DNA of 64,000 bases from Mycobacterium noviomagense. GTDB taxonomy: Bacteria; Actinomycetota; Actinomycetes; Mycobacteriales; Mycobacteriaceae. The number at the start of each line of letters is the position of its first letter. Position 1 is the first letter of the stretch. A program made the position numbers and the translations under genes. A model generated the notes under the pieces. The model made no database searches. It was not told the origin of the DNA and saw only the letters and a program-made list of their open reading frames with translations. Positions 1 through 10,583 of the stretch are shown here, one piece after another. The stretch spans positions 558,001 through 622,000 of the forward strand of contig NZ_AP022583.1 in NCBI RefSeq assembly GCF_010731635.1, given 5' to 3'.

Positions 1-25
1 CGACCTTGAGGGGAGTTGTGCTCAC
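1..25 (-). CDS. mdh: malate dehydrogenase, first 8 codons only (partial)
   Basis: Only the 5' end lies in the window. Read on the minus strand from a GTG at 25, it gives VSTTPLKV and then runs off the left edge. Mycobacterial malate dehydrogenase begins MSASPLKV, and in M. tuberculosis mdh (Rv1240) is divergent from corA (Rv1239c), exactly as here. The enzyme would interconvert malate and oxaloacetate in the TCA cycle. The identification rests on eight residues plus gene order. The 207-base gap to corA holds the two divergent promoters; I see no clear operator or riboswitch in it. Confidence 0.7.
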
Positions 26-232
26 GTCAAATGCTCCTTGGGCAGTGTTGCGTCGCGTCGAAACTAGCGCACGGGCGCCGACCTGAATTCTCGGGTCCGG
101 ACTCGTTTCGCTCCACGGTGTCCAGGCGGCACATGGTCAGTCGAACCCGCGGCTGATGGGGCGCTGACGTGTCAGCGCGCGTACCATGGACCGGCGCCGA
201 TCAGACCTGCGCTGCGACGGGAGATTGACCCG

Positions 233-1327
233 ATGCCATCGTTTCGCGCATCACTTCGGCCGGTGGCCCGCTCCACATTCGCCGAGCCGGACAGCCGGTC
301 CATTTCGGCGCCGGTTACGCAAGCCATGGTCGACTGCGGCGTGTACGTCGACGGCGAGCGCCTACCCGGGCCGTGTACCCACGCCGACGCTCTGGCCAAG
401 GCGCGTGAGATCGAGCAGACCGGCCAGGAAGCGTTTGTCTGGATCGGCCTGCACGAGCCGGACGAACGCCAGATGCGCGACGTGGCCGAGGTTTTCGGAC
501 TGCACCCGCTGGCCGCCGAAGACGCCGTCGTCGCACACCAGCGGCCCAAGCTGGAGCGCTATGACGAAACTCTGTTCCTGGTCCTGAAAACCGTCAACTA
601 CGTCCCTCACGACTCTGTAGTCCTGGCCCGCGAAATCGTCGAGTCCGGCGAGATCATGATATTCGTCGGCAAGGATTTCGTGGTCACCGTTCGGCACGGT
701 GAACACGGCGGCCTTTCCCAGGTGCGCAAGCAAATGGAGGCCGCCCCTGAGCAGCTGCGCCTGGGGCCCTATGCGGTGATGCACGCGATTGCCGACTACG
801 TGGTGGACCACTACCTGGAAGTGGCCAACCTCATCGAGACCGATATCGACAACCTCGAAGAAGTCGCGTTCACCCCCGGGCACCAGATCGACGTCGAACC
901 GATCTACCTGCTCAAACGCGAAGTCGTCGAGCTACGCCGCTGCGTCAGCCCGCTGTCGGTCCCGTTCCAGCGGATGCAGTCCGAGCACAAGGATGTGATC
1001 TCCAAGGAAGTGCGGCGCTATCTGCGCGACGTCGCCGACCACCAGGCGCAAGCCGCCGAGCAGATCGCCAGCTACGACGAAATGCTCACCTCTCTGGTAC
1101 AGGCCGCGCTGGCTCAGGTCGGCATGCAGCAGAACATCGACATGCGCAAGATCTCGGCCTGGGCGGCAATCTTGGGTGTCCCCACCATGATCGCCGGCAT
1201 CTACGGCATGAACTTCAAGTACATGCCCATACTGCACTGGTATTGGGGCTACCCGGTCGTGATGACCGTGATGATCGGCGCCTGCGTCATTCTCTACCGC
1301 AACTTCCGGCACCGCGACTGGCTGTAA
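233..1327 (+). CDS. corA: CorA family magnesium/cobalt channel
   Basis: This 364-residue membrane protein is a CorA-type divalent cation channel for Mg2+ and Co2+, expected to act as a pentamer in the inner membrane. The decisive feature is the GMN signature at residues 325-327 at the end of the first of two C-terminal transmembrane helices (about 302-323 and 340-356). Long soluble alpha/beta and helical domains precede it. The ATG at 233 is preceded by a GGGAG-like ribosome site about nine bases upstream; the alternative ATG at residue 32 would still leave a complete domain. The length matches the M. tuberculosis protein. It is transcribed away from mdh and converges on sugC with an 11-base gap. 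Confidence 0.95.
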   Translation: MPSFRASLRPVARSTFAEPDSRSISAPVTQAMVDCGVYVDGERLPGPCTHADALAKAREIEQTGQEAFVWIGLHEPDERQMRDVAEVFGLHPLAAEDAVVAHQRPKLERYDETLFLVLKTVNYVPHDSVVLAREIVESGEIMIFVGKDFVVTVRHGEHGGLSQVRKQMEAAPEQLRLGPYAVMHAIADYVVDHYLEVANLIETDIDNLEEVAFTPGHQIDVEPIYLLKREVVELRRCVSPLSVPFQRMQSEHKDVISKEVRRYLRDVADHQAQAAEQIASYDEMLTSLVQAALAQVGMQQNIDMRKISAWAAILGVPTMIAGIYGMNFKYMPILHWYWGYPVVMTVMIGACVILYRNFRHRDWL

Positions 1328-1338
1328 CCACTCGAAGG

Positions 1339-2514
1339 TCACCCAGCCGGTGGCGGAATGGTCAGGTTGACGCCGGAGTCGGCGTCGAACACCGCGAGTT
1401 TCAGCGTGTCGCAAGCTAACTCGAGCGACTGTCCTTTGGCTGCCTTGGACTCGTGCGGGACGCGGGCGACGAACTGGTTTTCCTGTCCTTCCGATTCTTC
1501 CGCCAGCTCGGCTAGTTGAGCTGCGTGCACGTCCCACCCGGCGGTGGTGAAGTACACGTATTTGTCGGCGCCCAGCGATTCGACCATGTCGACCTTCACC
1601 TCGAAGGTCAGCGCCTGAAGGCGTTGGTAGGCGTCGATCAGTGCGGCATCGGCGAGATGCTCGGGCCGGATCCCGACGATGACGTTGTCCGGCTTGGGAT
1701 GCTCGGCGATCACGTCGAGGACCGGCTGCGTCAGCGTCACCTCGCCGAACGGCAGTGTCAGCCCGGTAGGTGTGAGCGTGGCGGGAAAGAAGTTCATCGC
1801 CGGCGAGCCGATGAACCCGGCGACGAACAGGTTGACCGGCCGTTCGTAAAGCTCGTCGGGAGTGCCGATCTGCTGTGCAACGCCCCCGCACATCACCACT
1901 ACCCGGTCGCCGAGCGTCATCGCCTCGGTTTGGTCGTGGGTCACGTAGACAGTGGTGGTGCCAAGCCGCCGCTGTAGCCGCGCGATCTCGCCGCGCATCT
2001 GCACCCGCAGCTTGGCGTCCAGGTTCGACAACGGCTCGTCCATCAGGAATGCCTTGGGATGCCGCACAATCGCGCGCCCCATTGCGACACGCTGGCGCTG
2101 CCCACCTGACAATTGCGAAGGCTTGCGATCCAGAAAGTCAGTGAGGTCAAGGATTTTCGCGGTCTCCTCGACCTTCTCGGCGATCTCCGCTTTTTTCTTC
2201 TTCGCCAACGTCAGCGGGAAGGCGATATTCTGACGCACCGTCATATGCGGATAGAGCGCATACGACTGGAACACCATCGCGATGTCGCGGTCCTTGGGCG
2301 CCTTCTCGTTAACGCGTTTACCGTCGATGCGCAATTCCCCCGAGGAGATATCCTCCAGTCCGGCAATCATGTTCAGTGTGGTGGTCTTACCGCATCCCGA
2401 AGGCCCCACCAAGATGACAAACTCGCCGTCGGCGATGGTAATGCTCAATTCCTTCACGGCCGTCGCGCCGTCGGGGTAACTCTTGGTCACCCTGTCCAAC
2501 ACAATCTCGGCCAT
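1339..2514 (-). CDS. sugC: trehalose ABC importer, ATP-binding subunit
   Basis: This 391-residue ATPase energises the LpqY-SugABC trehalose recycling importer at the cytoplasmic face. Visible motifs are Walker A GPSGCGKT (37-44), the Q-loop near 83, the LSGGQ signature (135-139), Walker B ending in DE (about 155-160) and the switch histidine VTHD (193). The C-terminal third is the MalK/UgpC-type regulatory OB domain, so the length is typical of carbohydrate importers. It is the last gene of the four-gene operon, four bases after sugB. M. tuberculosis SugC (Rv1238) is the clear orthologue by sequence and position. Confidence 0.96.
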   Translation of the reverse strand: MAEIVLDRVTKSYPDGATAVKELSITIADGEFVILVGPSGCGKTTTLNMIAGLEDISSGELRIDGKRVNEKAPKDRDIAMVFQSYALYPHMTVRQNIAFPLTLAKKKKAEIAEKVEETAKILDLTDFLDRKPSQLSGGQRQRVAMGRAIVRHPKAFLMDEPLSNLDAKLRVQMRGEIARLQRRLGTTTVYVTHDQTEAMTLGDRVVVMCGGVAQQIGTPDELYERPVNLFVAGFIGSPAMNFFPATLTPTGLTLPFGEVTLTQPVLDVIAEHPKPDNVIVGIRPEHLADAALIDAYQRLQALTFEVKVDMVESLGADKYVYFTTAGWDVHAAQLAELAEESEGQENQFVARVPHESKAAKGQSLELACDTLKLAVFDADSGVNLTIPPPAG

Positions 2515-2518
2515 CGAG

Positions 2519-3355
2519 CTATCCCTTCACCGCACCTGAGGTCAACCCGGCAACAATCCTTCGTTGGAAGATTAAAACAAAAACGATAATCGGGATCGTG
2601 ATCACCATCGCGCCGGCTGCGATGGAACCGGTTGGCTCCTCGAATTGGGAACTGCCGGGAAAGTTGACTATCGCTACCGGTGCGGTGATCGATGCTTTGG
2701 TGGCCGTCAACGACAACGCCAGCAGTAGGTCGTTCCAGGCGAAGATGAACACGAGGATCGCCGCGGTGACGATTCCAGGCGCGGCCAGCGGGGCGATCAC
2801 CTTGCGGAACGCCTGCGCGGGTGTGGCGCCGTCCATCCTGGCCGCCTTCTCCAGATCCCACGGGATCTCCCGGAAAAACGCCGACAGCGTGTAGATGGCC
2901 AGCGGCAATGCGAACGTGATGTACGGGATGATCAGCCCCGGCCACGTGTTGAACAGCCCTAATTTCCGCTCGATATTGAAAATCGGTGTGACGAGCGAGA
3001 TTTGGGGAAACATGGCAATCAAGAGAGCGGCACCGATAAGGAGCCCTTTGCCGGGGAATGCCAGCCGTGCCACCGCGTAGGCCGCCATAGCGCCGATAAC
3101 GACCGCGATCGCAGTGGTGATCAAACCGATTCCGATCGAGTTGATCAACGCGGAGGTGAAAAAATTGCCCCGGAAGATGCCGAGATAGTTGTCCAAGGTC
3201 ACCGCCGACGGAATCAGCTTGCCATCCTTGACCGTTGACGACGGCTTCAGCGACAGCGACAGGATCCACAGCACCGGCAACAGCGCGTAAAGCACCACCA
3301 GGGTGTCGATGACCGCCCAGCTGATCGCACGTCGGGCACCTACCCGCTCAGCCAT
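2519..3355 (-). CDS. sugB: trehalose ABC importer, permease subunit SugB
   Basis: This 278-residue integral membrane protein has about six hydrophobic helices and a binding-protein-dependent transport (MalG-type) fold. The cytoplasmic EAA-like loop that contacts SugC is visible as [19 protein letters not shown]. It pairs with SugA to form the trehalose channel. It lies between sugA (nine bases upstream) and sugC (four bases downstream) on one transcript. The start at 3355 gives a short basic N-terminus before the first helix, as in M. tuberculosis SugB (about 274 residues). Confidence 0.95.
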   Translation of the reverse strand: MAERVGARRAISWAVIDTLVVLYALLPVLWILSLSLKPSSTVKDGKLIPSAVTLDNYLGIFRGNFFTSALINSIGIGLITTAIAVVIGAMAAYAVARLAFPGKGLLIGAALLIAMFPQISLVTPIFNIERKLGLFNTWPGLIIPYITFALPLAIYTLSAFFREIPWDLEKAARMDGATPAQAFRKVIAPLAAPGIVTAAILVFIFAWNDLLLALSLTATKASITAPVAIVNFPGSSQFEEPTGSIAAGAMVITIPIIVFVLIFQRRIVAGLTSGAVKG

Positions 3356-3364
3356 GGCTTGCTC

Positions 3365-5718
<2,354 letters not shown>

Positions 5719-5828
5719 TCATCAGGGACTGTCCCGCTATCCCGCGCCAGAACCGTAGTGCCAGCTACGCGCCATTTGCAACACTTGCGGTGCCGTCGCG
5801 CGCTGCGGCAATAGGGCGCAGTCAGGAG

Positions 5829-6356
5829 TCAGATCGCCAGGCGGGCCAGCAAATCCCGCGCCCGCTCGGCGTTCTGCGGATCGCACAGCACGTCGTAGCG
5901 GCCCGCCACCAATTGCATCGTCGAGCTGAAATCCCTTGTCCCGCGGGCCATCGCGTAGGGAACAGCCGAGGTGATCAACCCGAAGAAGACACCGGCGACC
6001 AGACCGGTGCCCAACGCCGCCCACGGGTTGGGGCTGAAGAACCCAAGCACCAGGCCGATGAACAAGCCCAGCCATGCGCCGGTCAGCATGCCGCCGCCAA
6101 GCACTTTGGGCCAGGTCAGCCGGCCGGTGACCCGTTCGACTTGCATCAAGTCGACCCCAACGATGGTCACCTGCTCGACCGGGAATTCCTGCTCAGACAG
6201 GTAATCCACGGCTCGCTGCGCCTCGGCATACGTGGGATAGGAGCCCACCGGCCAGCCTTTCGGCGGAGTCGGCAGAGCAGGCACGCCACGGCGGCTCGCA
6301 GCGGGTCCGCCGGATGTCGCGCCGGGAACCTGTCCGGGCTGGAAGGGGCTGGTCAT
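5829..6356 (-). CDS. conserved membrane protein with general-stress (YflT-like) domain
   Basis: This 175-residue protein corresponds to M. tuberculosis Rv1234. A Pro/Gly-rich N-terminus (1-35) is followed by a small alpha/beta domain (about 38-75) of the kind found in general stress protein 17M/YflT proteins. Two glycine-rich membrane helices (about 86-108 and 113-135) come next, then a short C-terminal alpha/beta tail. Some databases call this family magnesium-transporter-like, but no transport residues can be named here. The ATG at 6356 has an AGGAG site upstream. It lies upstream of lpqY on the same strand but is separated by 122 bases, so it probably has its own transcript. Function unknown. 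Confidence 0.8.
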   Translation of the reverse strand: MTSPFQPGQVPGATSGGPAASRRGVPALPTPPKGWPVGSYPTYAEAQRAVDYLSEQEFPVEQVTIVGVDLMQVERVTGRLTWPKVLGGGMLTGAWLGLFIGLVLGFFSPNPWAALGTGLVAGVFFGLITSAVPYAMARGTRDFSSTMQLVAGRYDVLCDPQNAERARDLLARLAI

Positions 6357-6489
6357 CGATCCTCATTCTCCTTTGCGCGCGGGCCGTGATTTTCGGCGCG
6401 TTGTTATCTTCCCCAACGTGCCGAATCGGCTGTTGGTGCCCGGGGTTATGACCGCACATGCCACCAGTTCATAGGCTAGGTTGAGACGC

Positions 6490-7140
6490 ATGACAACTCC
6501 CGGCGGCGGTTCCGGCGAGAACGCGCACGACGACGCCAACAGGCCGCACTCGGCCGAGCAGACACCGCCCGATCGGGGCGCTTCCGGCGAGCCAGCGTAC
6601 TCGGGTTACGAGCCCCCACCATCCGGGTTCGAGCCGCCCTCGCCGCCGTCGGGGTATCCACCGCCGGCTTATCCGCCGCCCGGCTACCCGCAGGCCGGTT
6701 ATCCACCGCCGGGCGGTCATCCCTCTGCGGGCGGTCCGCCTCCCGGGTATCAGGACGCCTCCGGCTACGGCGGCCCGTCGTACCCACCGGTACCGCCGCA
6801 ATACGGCTCTTCGGCAGGTGGCTACGGCCAGCCGTATCCGGGTGGTTACCCGGGCCCGGAATACCCCGGCGGCTACGGAGCGCCACCGCAGTCGGGGACG
6901 AACAACCTGGCGATCGCGTCACTCGTGACGTCAGTCATCGGTCTCATTCCGTACTGCGGCGGCCTATTGTCCATCGCCGGTATCGTCCTGGGCACGATTG
7001 CAGTCAAACAAATCAAGCAAACTGGCCAGCAAGGTTACGGCCTCGCCGTCGCCGGCATCGTGGTTGGCACCACGACCCTGCTGGTCGGTCTGATTTTACT
7101 ATCTTTGCTCTGCCACGACTTTGGCAGTAACAAGACGTGA
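6490..7140 (+). CDS. DUF4190 membrane protein with Pro/Gly/Tyr-rich tail (copy 1)
   Basis: About 216 residues. The first 135 are a low-complexity cytoplasmic region built of repeated PPGYP/PPAYP units. The C-terminal 75 residues form a DUF4190 domain with two hydrophobic helices around a conserved GL(A/S)IAGI-type hairpin and a QIKQTGQQGYGLAVAGI loop. It resembles M. tuberculosis Rv1233c. A TTG nine bases earlier is in frame, but the ATG at 6490 gives the expected MTTPGG start. The next gene starts inside its stop codon (GTGA) and is a paralogue, so the two proteins may work together in the membrane. Function unknown; Pro-rich tails of this kind often mediate protein contacts. Confidence 0.78.
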   Translation: MTTPGGGSGENAHDDANRPHSAEQTPPDRGASGEPAYSGYEPPPSGFEPPSPPSGYPPPAYPPPGYPQAGYPPPGGHPSAGGPPPGYQDASGYGGPSYPPVPPQYGSSAGGYGQPYPGGYPGPEYPGGYGAPPQSGTNNLAIASLVTSVIGLIPYCGGLLSIAGIVLGTIAVKQIKQTGQQGYGLAVAGIVVGTTTLLVGLILLSLLCHDFGSNKT

Positions 7141-7616
7141 CCGATCCTCAACAACCACCGAGCACCCCTTGGGGGGATGAGCAACCAAGGCCACAGAACC
7201 CACCGCCCTCGGCCGACGCCCAGCGACCCGTCGACTATTCCGAGTACCCGCTGCCACCTTCCCTTCCGGCCCCCGGCTACCCGCCCCCGCATCCAGTCGA
7301 AGCGCCCGGATACCCGGTATATCCCGGACAAGCAGTCCCATACGGCCCATACCGGATCGCGCCGCCACCGGGCACCAATGGCTTGGCGATCGCATCACTG
7401 GTCACGTCGCTGGTTGGGGTGGTCTTTTGCGGGATTCCGTCGATCGTGGGACTGATCCTCGGAATCATCGCGATGCAGCAGACCAAACGAACCGGTCAGG
7501 AGGGGCATGGTCTCGCCGTGGCCGGAGTCATCGTCGGCGGAACAATGACCGCGCTGGTGGTGCTCGCCGCCATTTTCGTAGTCATCCCATTCATCGCCGC
7601 CACAGCCTCGCCTTAG
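7137..7616 (+). CDS. DUF4190 membrane protein with Pro-rich tail (copy 2)
   Basis: This 159-residue protein has a shorter Pro/Tyr-rich N-terminus (1-72) and then a DUF4190 domain closely matching the preceding protein: GTNGLAIASLVTSLVG, then a TGQEGHGLAVAGVIVG loop, then a second helix. The GTG start overlaps the upstream stop codon by four bases, so translation is coupled. The pair clearly arose by tandem duplication. M. tuberculosis, as I recall, has one such gene here. Function unknown. The stop is one base from the stop of the convergent next gene. Confidence 0.78.
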   Translation: MTDPQQPPSTPWGDEQPRPQNPPPSADAQRPVDYSEYPLPPSLPAPGYPPPHPVEAPGYPVYPGQAVPYGPYRIAPPPGTNGLAIASLVTSLVGVVFCGIPSIVGLILGIIAMQQTKRTGQEGHGLAVAGVIVGGTMTALVVLAAIFVVIPFIAATASP

Positions 7617-7617
7617 G

Positions 7618-8589
7618 TCAGGCGCTCGGCCGCACGAAAGGCCCGGACTGGCGCCGCATTCCCGCCGCGCGGCCTTTCGCCGCGACAACCAGCGCCATCT
7701 TGCGGCTCGCTTCGTCGATCATCTCGTCGCCGAGCATCACCGCGCCGCGCGCACCCCCGGCGGCCGAGGTGTGCCATTCGTAAGCCTCCAGCACCAACTC
7801 GGCGTGGTCGTATTCGTCCTGGCGGGGGCTGAAAATCTCGTTGCCCGCAGCGATCTGGTCCGGGTGCAACACCCATTTCCCGTCGTAACCGAGCGCCGCC
7901 GAGCGGCCCGCGACCCGGCGGAACGCTTCGATGTCGCGCACTTTGAGGTAAGGCCCGTCGATCGCGGCAATGCCGTGGGCGCGAGCGGCGACCAGAATCG
8001 TCATCAGGGCATGGTGGTAGGCGTCTCCGACGTCGTAGCCCTCGGGTTGTTCGCCGACAACCCGGGTGCGCATGTTCAGGCTGGCCATCAAGTCGGCCGG
8101 GCCGAGCACCAGCGCCTGGACCCGCGGCACGGCCGCGATCGCATTGATGTTCGTCAGGCCCCGGGCGTCCTCGATCTGCGCGTCGATTCCGATGCCGCCG
8201 ACGGGCAGTCCGTGGACCGTTTCCAGCTGGGTCAGCAGAAGATCGAGCGCCTGCACATGCGAGGCGTCGGAAACCTTGGGCAACACCACCACGTCCAGCC
8301 GGGCGCCGGGTGTGGCGCCGACGGCCGAGACCACCTCGATGAGGTCGGCGTGGGTCCATGGCGTCGTCCAGTCGTTGACCCGGACGCCGCGCAGCTGCTC
8401 GGCCCATCCCGGCTCGGCGAGCGCGGCGGCCACCCGTGTGCGCGCGGAGGCCTTCGCGTCCGGTGCGACGGCATCTTCGAGGTCGAGGAAAACCTCGTCG
8501 GCGGGCAAACCCTTGGCCTTCTCGATCATTTTCGGGCTGCTGCCCGGCACCGACAGGCAGGTCCGGCGGGGTCGATAGGCGATGTTCAC
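7618..8589 (-). CDS. HpcH/HpaI aldolase family, citrate/citramalyl-CoA lyase beta-like
   Basis: This 323-residue TIM-barrel lyase has the RRTCLSVPGSSPKM start, the LEDAV segment (near 37-41) that contacts the metal and substrate, an IEDARGLTNI strand and the GYDGKWVLHPDQI segment near 240, all typical of CitE/malyl-CoA/citramalyl-CoA lyases. It should cleave a 3-hydroxyacyl-CoA to acetyl-CoA plus a 2-oxoacid. The true substrate cannot be read from sequence. The stand-alone gene lacks CitD/CitF partners, so it is not part of a citrate lyase complex. The start is GTG at 8589. It is divergent from the MgtE-like gene by only 23 bases. I do not recall a counterpart at this position in M. tuberculosis. 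Confidence 0.82.
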   Translation of the reverse strand: MNIAYRPRRTCLSVPGSSPKMIEKAKGLPADEVFLDLEDAVAPDAKASARTRVAAALAEPGWAEQLRGVRVNDWTTPWTHADLIEVVSAVGATPGARLDVVVLPKVSDASHVQALDLLLTQLETVHGLPVGGIGIDAQIEDARGLTNINAIAAVPRVQALVLGPADLMASLNMRTRVVGEQPEGYDVGDAYHHALMTILVAARAHGIAAIDGPYLKVRDIEAFRRVAGRSAALGYDGKWVLHPDQIAAGNEIFSPRQDEYDHAELVLEAYEWHTSAAGGARGAVMLGDEMIDEASRKMALVVAAKGRAAGMRRQSGPFVRPSA

Positions 8590-8612
8590 GCTCCACTCCT
8601 ACCCTTTCCACC

Positions 8613-9908
8613 ATGACGTCGGTCAACAGGGTCTACGTGGCACGGCTGGCGCGAATGCTGGTCCTGGGCCCGCTCGGCGAATCTCTCGGGCGGGTCCGCG
8701 ACGTCGTGATCAGTATCAGCATCGTCCGCCAGCAACCCCGCGTCCTCGGGCTGGTGGTCGAACTGGTGACGCGGCGCCGGATTTTCGTGCCGATCCTGCG
8801 GGTCGCGGCGATCGAGCCACACGCGGTCACCCTCAACACCGCCAACGTGTCGCTGCGCCGCTTCCAGCAGCGGCCCGGCGAGGTGCTGGTGCTGGGCCAG
8901 GTGCTCGACACCCGGGTACGGGTCAACGATCCTGACCTACCCCAGTTGGCCGACGTCGACGTCGTTATCACCGATCTCGGAATCGAGCAGATCCGAACCC
9001 GCGACTGGATGGTCAGCCGGGTCGCTGTGCGGATCCCCCGGCGGCTGGGCCGGCGCGGCGCGGTCCACGTCGTCGACTGGCACAACGTGGTCGGTCTGAC
9101 ACCGTCGGCGCTGGCGATGCCGGGACAGGCGGTGGCGCAGCTGCTACAACAGTTCGAGGGACTGCGGCCGGTCGAGGTGGCCGACGCCATCCGCGAACTG
9201 CCACCCAAGCGGCGCTATGAGGTGGTCAACGCCCTCGACGACGACCGGCTGGCCGACATTTTGCAAGAGCTGCCAGAGGACGACCAAGCGGACCTGTTGA
9301 AGCACCTCGGCACCGAACGCGCGGCCGACGTGCTGGAGGCAATGGACCCCGACGACGCGGCGGACGTGCTCGGCACCATGAACCCGGCTGAGGCCGAGAT
9401 GCTGCTGGGCGAAATGGATCCGGGCGAATCCGACCCGGTGCGACGGCTGCTGAAGCACTCCCCCAACACCGCGGGCGGTTTGATGACATCCAATCCGATT
9501 GTGCTGACACCCGATACACCCGTGGCCGAAGCACTGGCCCGGGTGCGCGACCCCGACCTGACTCCCGCGTTGGCTTCCCTGGTCTTCGTCACGCGCCCGC
9601 CAACGGCCACGCCGACCGGTCGTTACCTGGGTTGTGTGCATCTGCAGCGGCTGCTGCGTGAACCACCGGCCGCCCTCGTCGGCGGCATCGTCGATGCTGA
9701 CCTGCCTTCCGTCACCCCGGAGCTGCCGCTGGCCCCCTTGACGCGCTATTTCGCCGCCTACAACCTGCTGTGCGGGCCGGTGGTCGACCACCAGAATCAT
9801 CTCCTGGGAGCGGTGACCGTCGACGACCTGCTCGACCACCTCTTACCCCCCGACTGGCGCGAAGCCCTCGAAGAACCGGAGCTCGACGGCGTCGGGAGAG
9901 CATTGTGA
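8613..9908 (+). CDS. MgtE N-domain and CBS protein without a membrane domain
   Basis: This 431-residue soluble protein resembles M. tuberculosis Rv1232c. About 150 N-terminal residues look like PRC-barrel-type beta domains. They are followed by an MgtE N-domain of acidic helical repeats (about 175-285, with PPKRRYEVVNALDDDRLADI and DPDDAADVLGTM) and a CBS pair (about 287-415). MgtE magnesium channels have the same N-CBS order and then five transmembrane helices, which are absent here. It therefore probably senses Mg2+ or nucleotide rather than transporting by itself. The ATG at 8613 was chosen because the longer frame overlaps the divergent gene. Its stop overlaps the start of the DUF1003 gene (GTGA). 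Confidence 0.85.
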   Translation: MTSVNRVYVARLARMLVLGPLGESLGRVRDVVISISIVRQQPRVLGLVVELVTRRRIFVPILRVAAIEPHAVTLNTANVSLRRFQQRPGEVLVLGQVLDTRVRVNDPDLPQLADVDVVITDLGIEQIRTRDWMVSRVAVRIPRRLGRRGAVHVVDWHNVVGLTPSALAMPGQAVAQLLQQFEGLRPVEVADAIRELPPKRRYEVVNALDDDRLADILQELPEDDQADLLKHLGTERAADVLEAMDPDDAADVLGTMNPAEAEMLLGEMDPGESDPVRRLLKHSPNTAGGLMTSNPIVLTPDTPVAEALARVRDPDLTPALASLVFVTRPPTATPTGRYLGCVHLQRLLREPPAALVGGIVDADLPSVTPELPLAPLTRYFAAYNLLCGPVVDHQNHLLGAVTVDDLLDHLLPPDWREALEEPELDGVGRAL

Positions 9909-10438
9909 GCAAGTCCTCGCCACGGCAGCGCCTCTACACTCCGCGCACCTCGCGGGCGCTCGCCCCGCGGGTCGACCCCGAAGCAGTCGGCCAGATCACC
10001 GAATCGATCGCCCGCTTCTTCGGCACCGGCCGTTACCTGCTGTTGCAGACCCTCTTGGTGATCGCGTGGATTGTGGTGAACGTGTATGCGGCCAGTGTGC
10101 GCTTTGATCCCTACCCGTTCATCCTGCTCAACCTGGCCTTCTCGACGCAGGCGGCGTATGCGGCGCCGCTGATCCTGCTGGCCCAGAATCGGCAAGAGAA
10201 CCGCGACCGCATCGCGCTGGAAGAGGATCGTCGCCGCGCCGCACAGACCAAAGCCGACACCGAATACCTGGCGCGCGAGCTGGCGGCGCTGCGGCTGTCC
10301 ATCGGCGAGGTCCAAAAGACCCGCGAATACCTGCGCCACCAATTGGAGAACCTGCGCGAGCTTCTGGAGGAGCGGCAGCCGGAAAAGCCGGTCCACGCGC
10401 CGGACGGCGCCGACGTTCGCGCCAAGAGGCACAGCTGA
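9905..10438 (+). CDS. DUF1003 membrane protein
   Basis: This 177-residue protein matches M. tuberculosis Rv1231c. A basic N-terminus leads to two transmembrane helices (about 49-66 and 75-95) of the DUF1003 family. A charged alpha-helical, probably coiled-coil C-terminus (about 98-162) is rich in Glu/Arg and Leu heptads. The GTG at 9905 overlaps the stop of the MgtE-N/CBS gene, so the two are translated together. A complex of soluble MgtE-like sensor and small membrane partner is an attractive guess but unproven. Confidence 0.85.
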   Translation: MSKSSPRQRLYTPRTSRALAPRVDPEAVGQITESIARFFGTGRYLLLQTLLVIAWIVVNVYAASVRFDPYPFILLNLAFSTQAAYAAPLILLAQNRQENRDRIALEEDRRRAAQTKADTEYLARELAALRLSIGEVQKTREYLRHQLENLRELLEERQPEKPVHAPDGADVRAKRHS

Positions 10439-10500
10439 AAGCAGCTCGTTTCCCGGGCGCCGCATCCTCGTCAGGCAAGTCCGCCATTGTTGCCACTGCA

Positions 10501-10524
10501 GTCACCAGAGTTATGTATGGTGAC
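10501..10524. promoter_or_regulatory. palindrome upstream of the lytic transglycosylase gene
   Basis: Arms GTCACCA (10501-10507) and TGGTGAC (10518-10524) are perfect inverted repeats around a 10-base AT-rich spacer. The spacer and right arm include TATGGT, a plausible -10 element, so a protein bound here could block transcription of the gene starting at 10584. No regulator can be assigned from sequence. Confidence 0.45.
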
Positions 10525-10583
10525 CTAGTTCACGATGCCTTTGGGTTTTGACGGACGTTTGAGTCACAACTGAGGACGGTCGA

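Noticed and set aside
26..232. magnesium riboswitch (M-box) upstream of corA
   Set aside because: I see no conserved M-box helices or terminator; only an ordinary promoter gap is supported.
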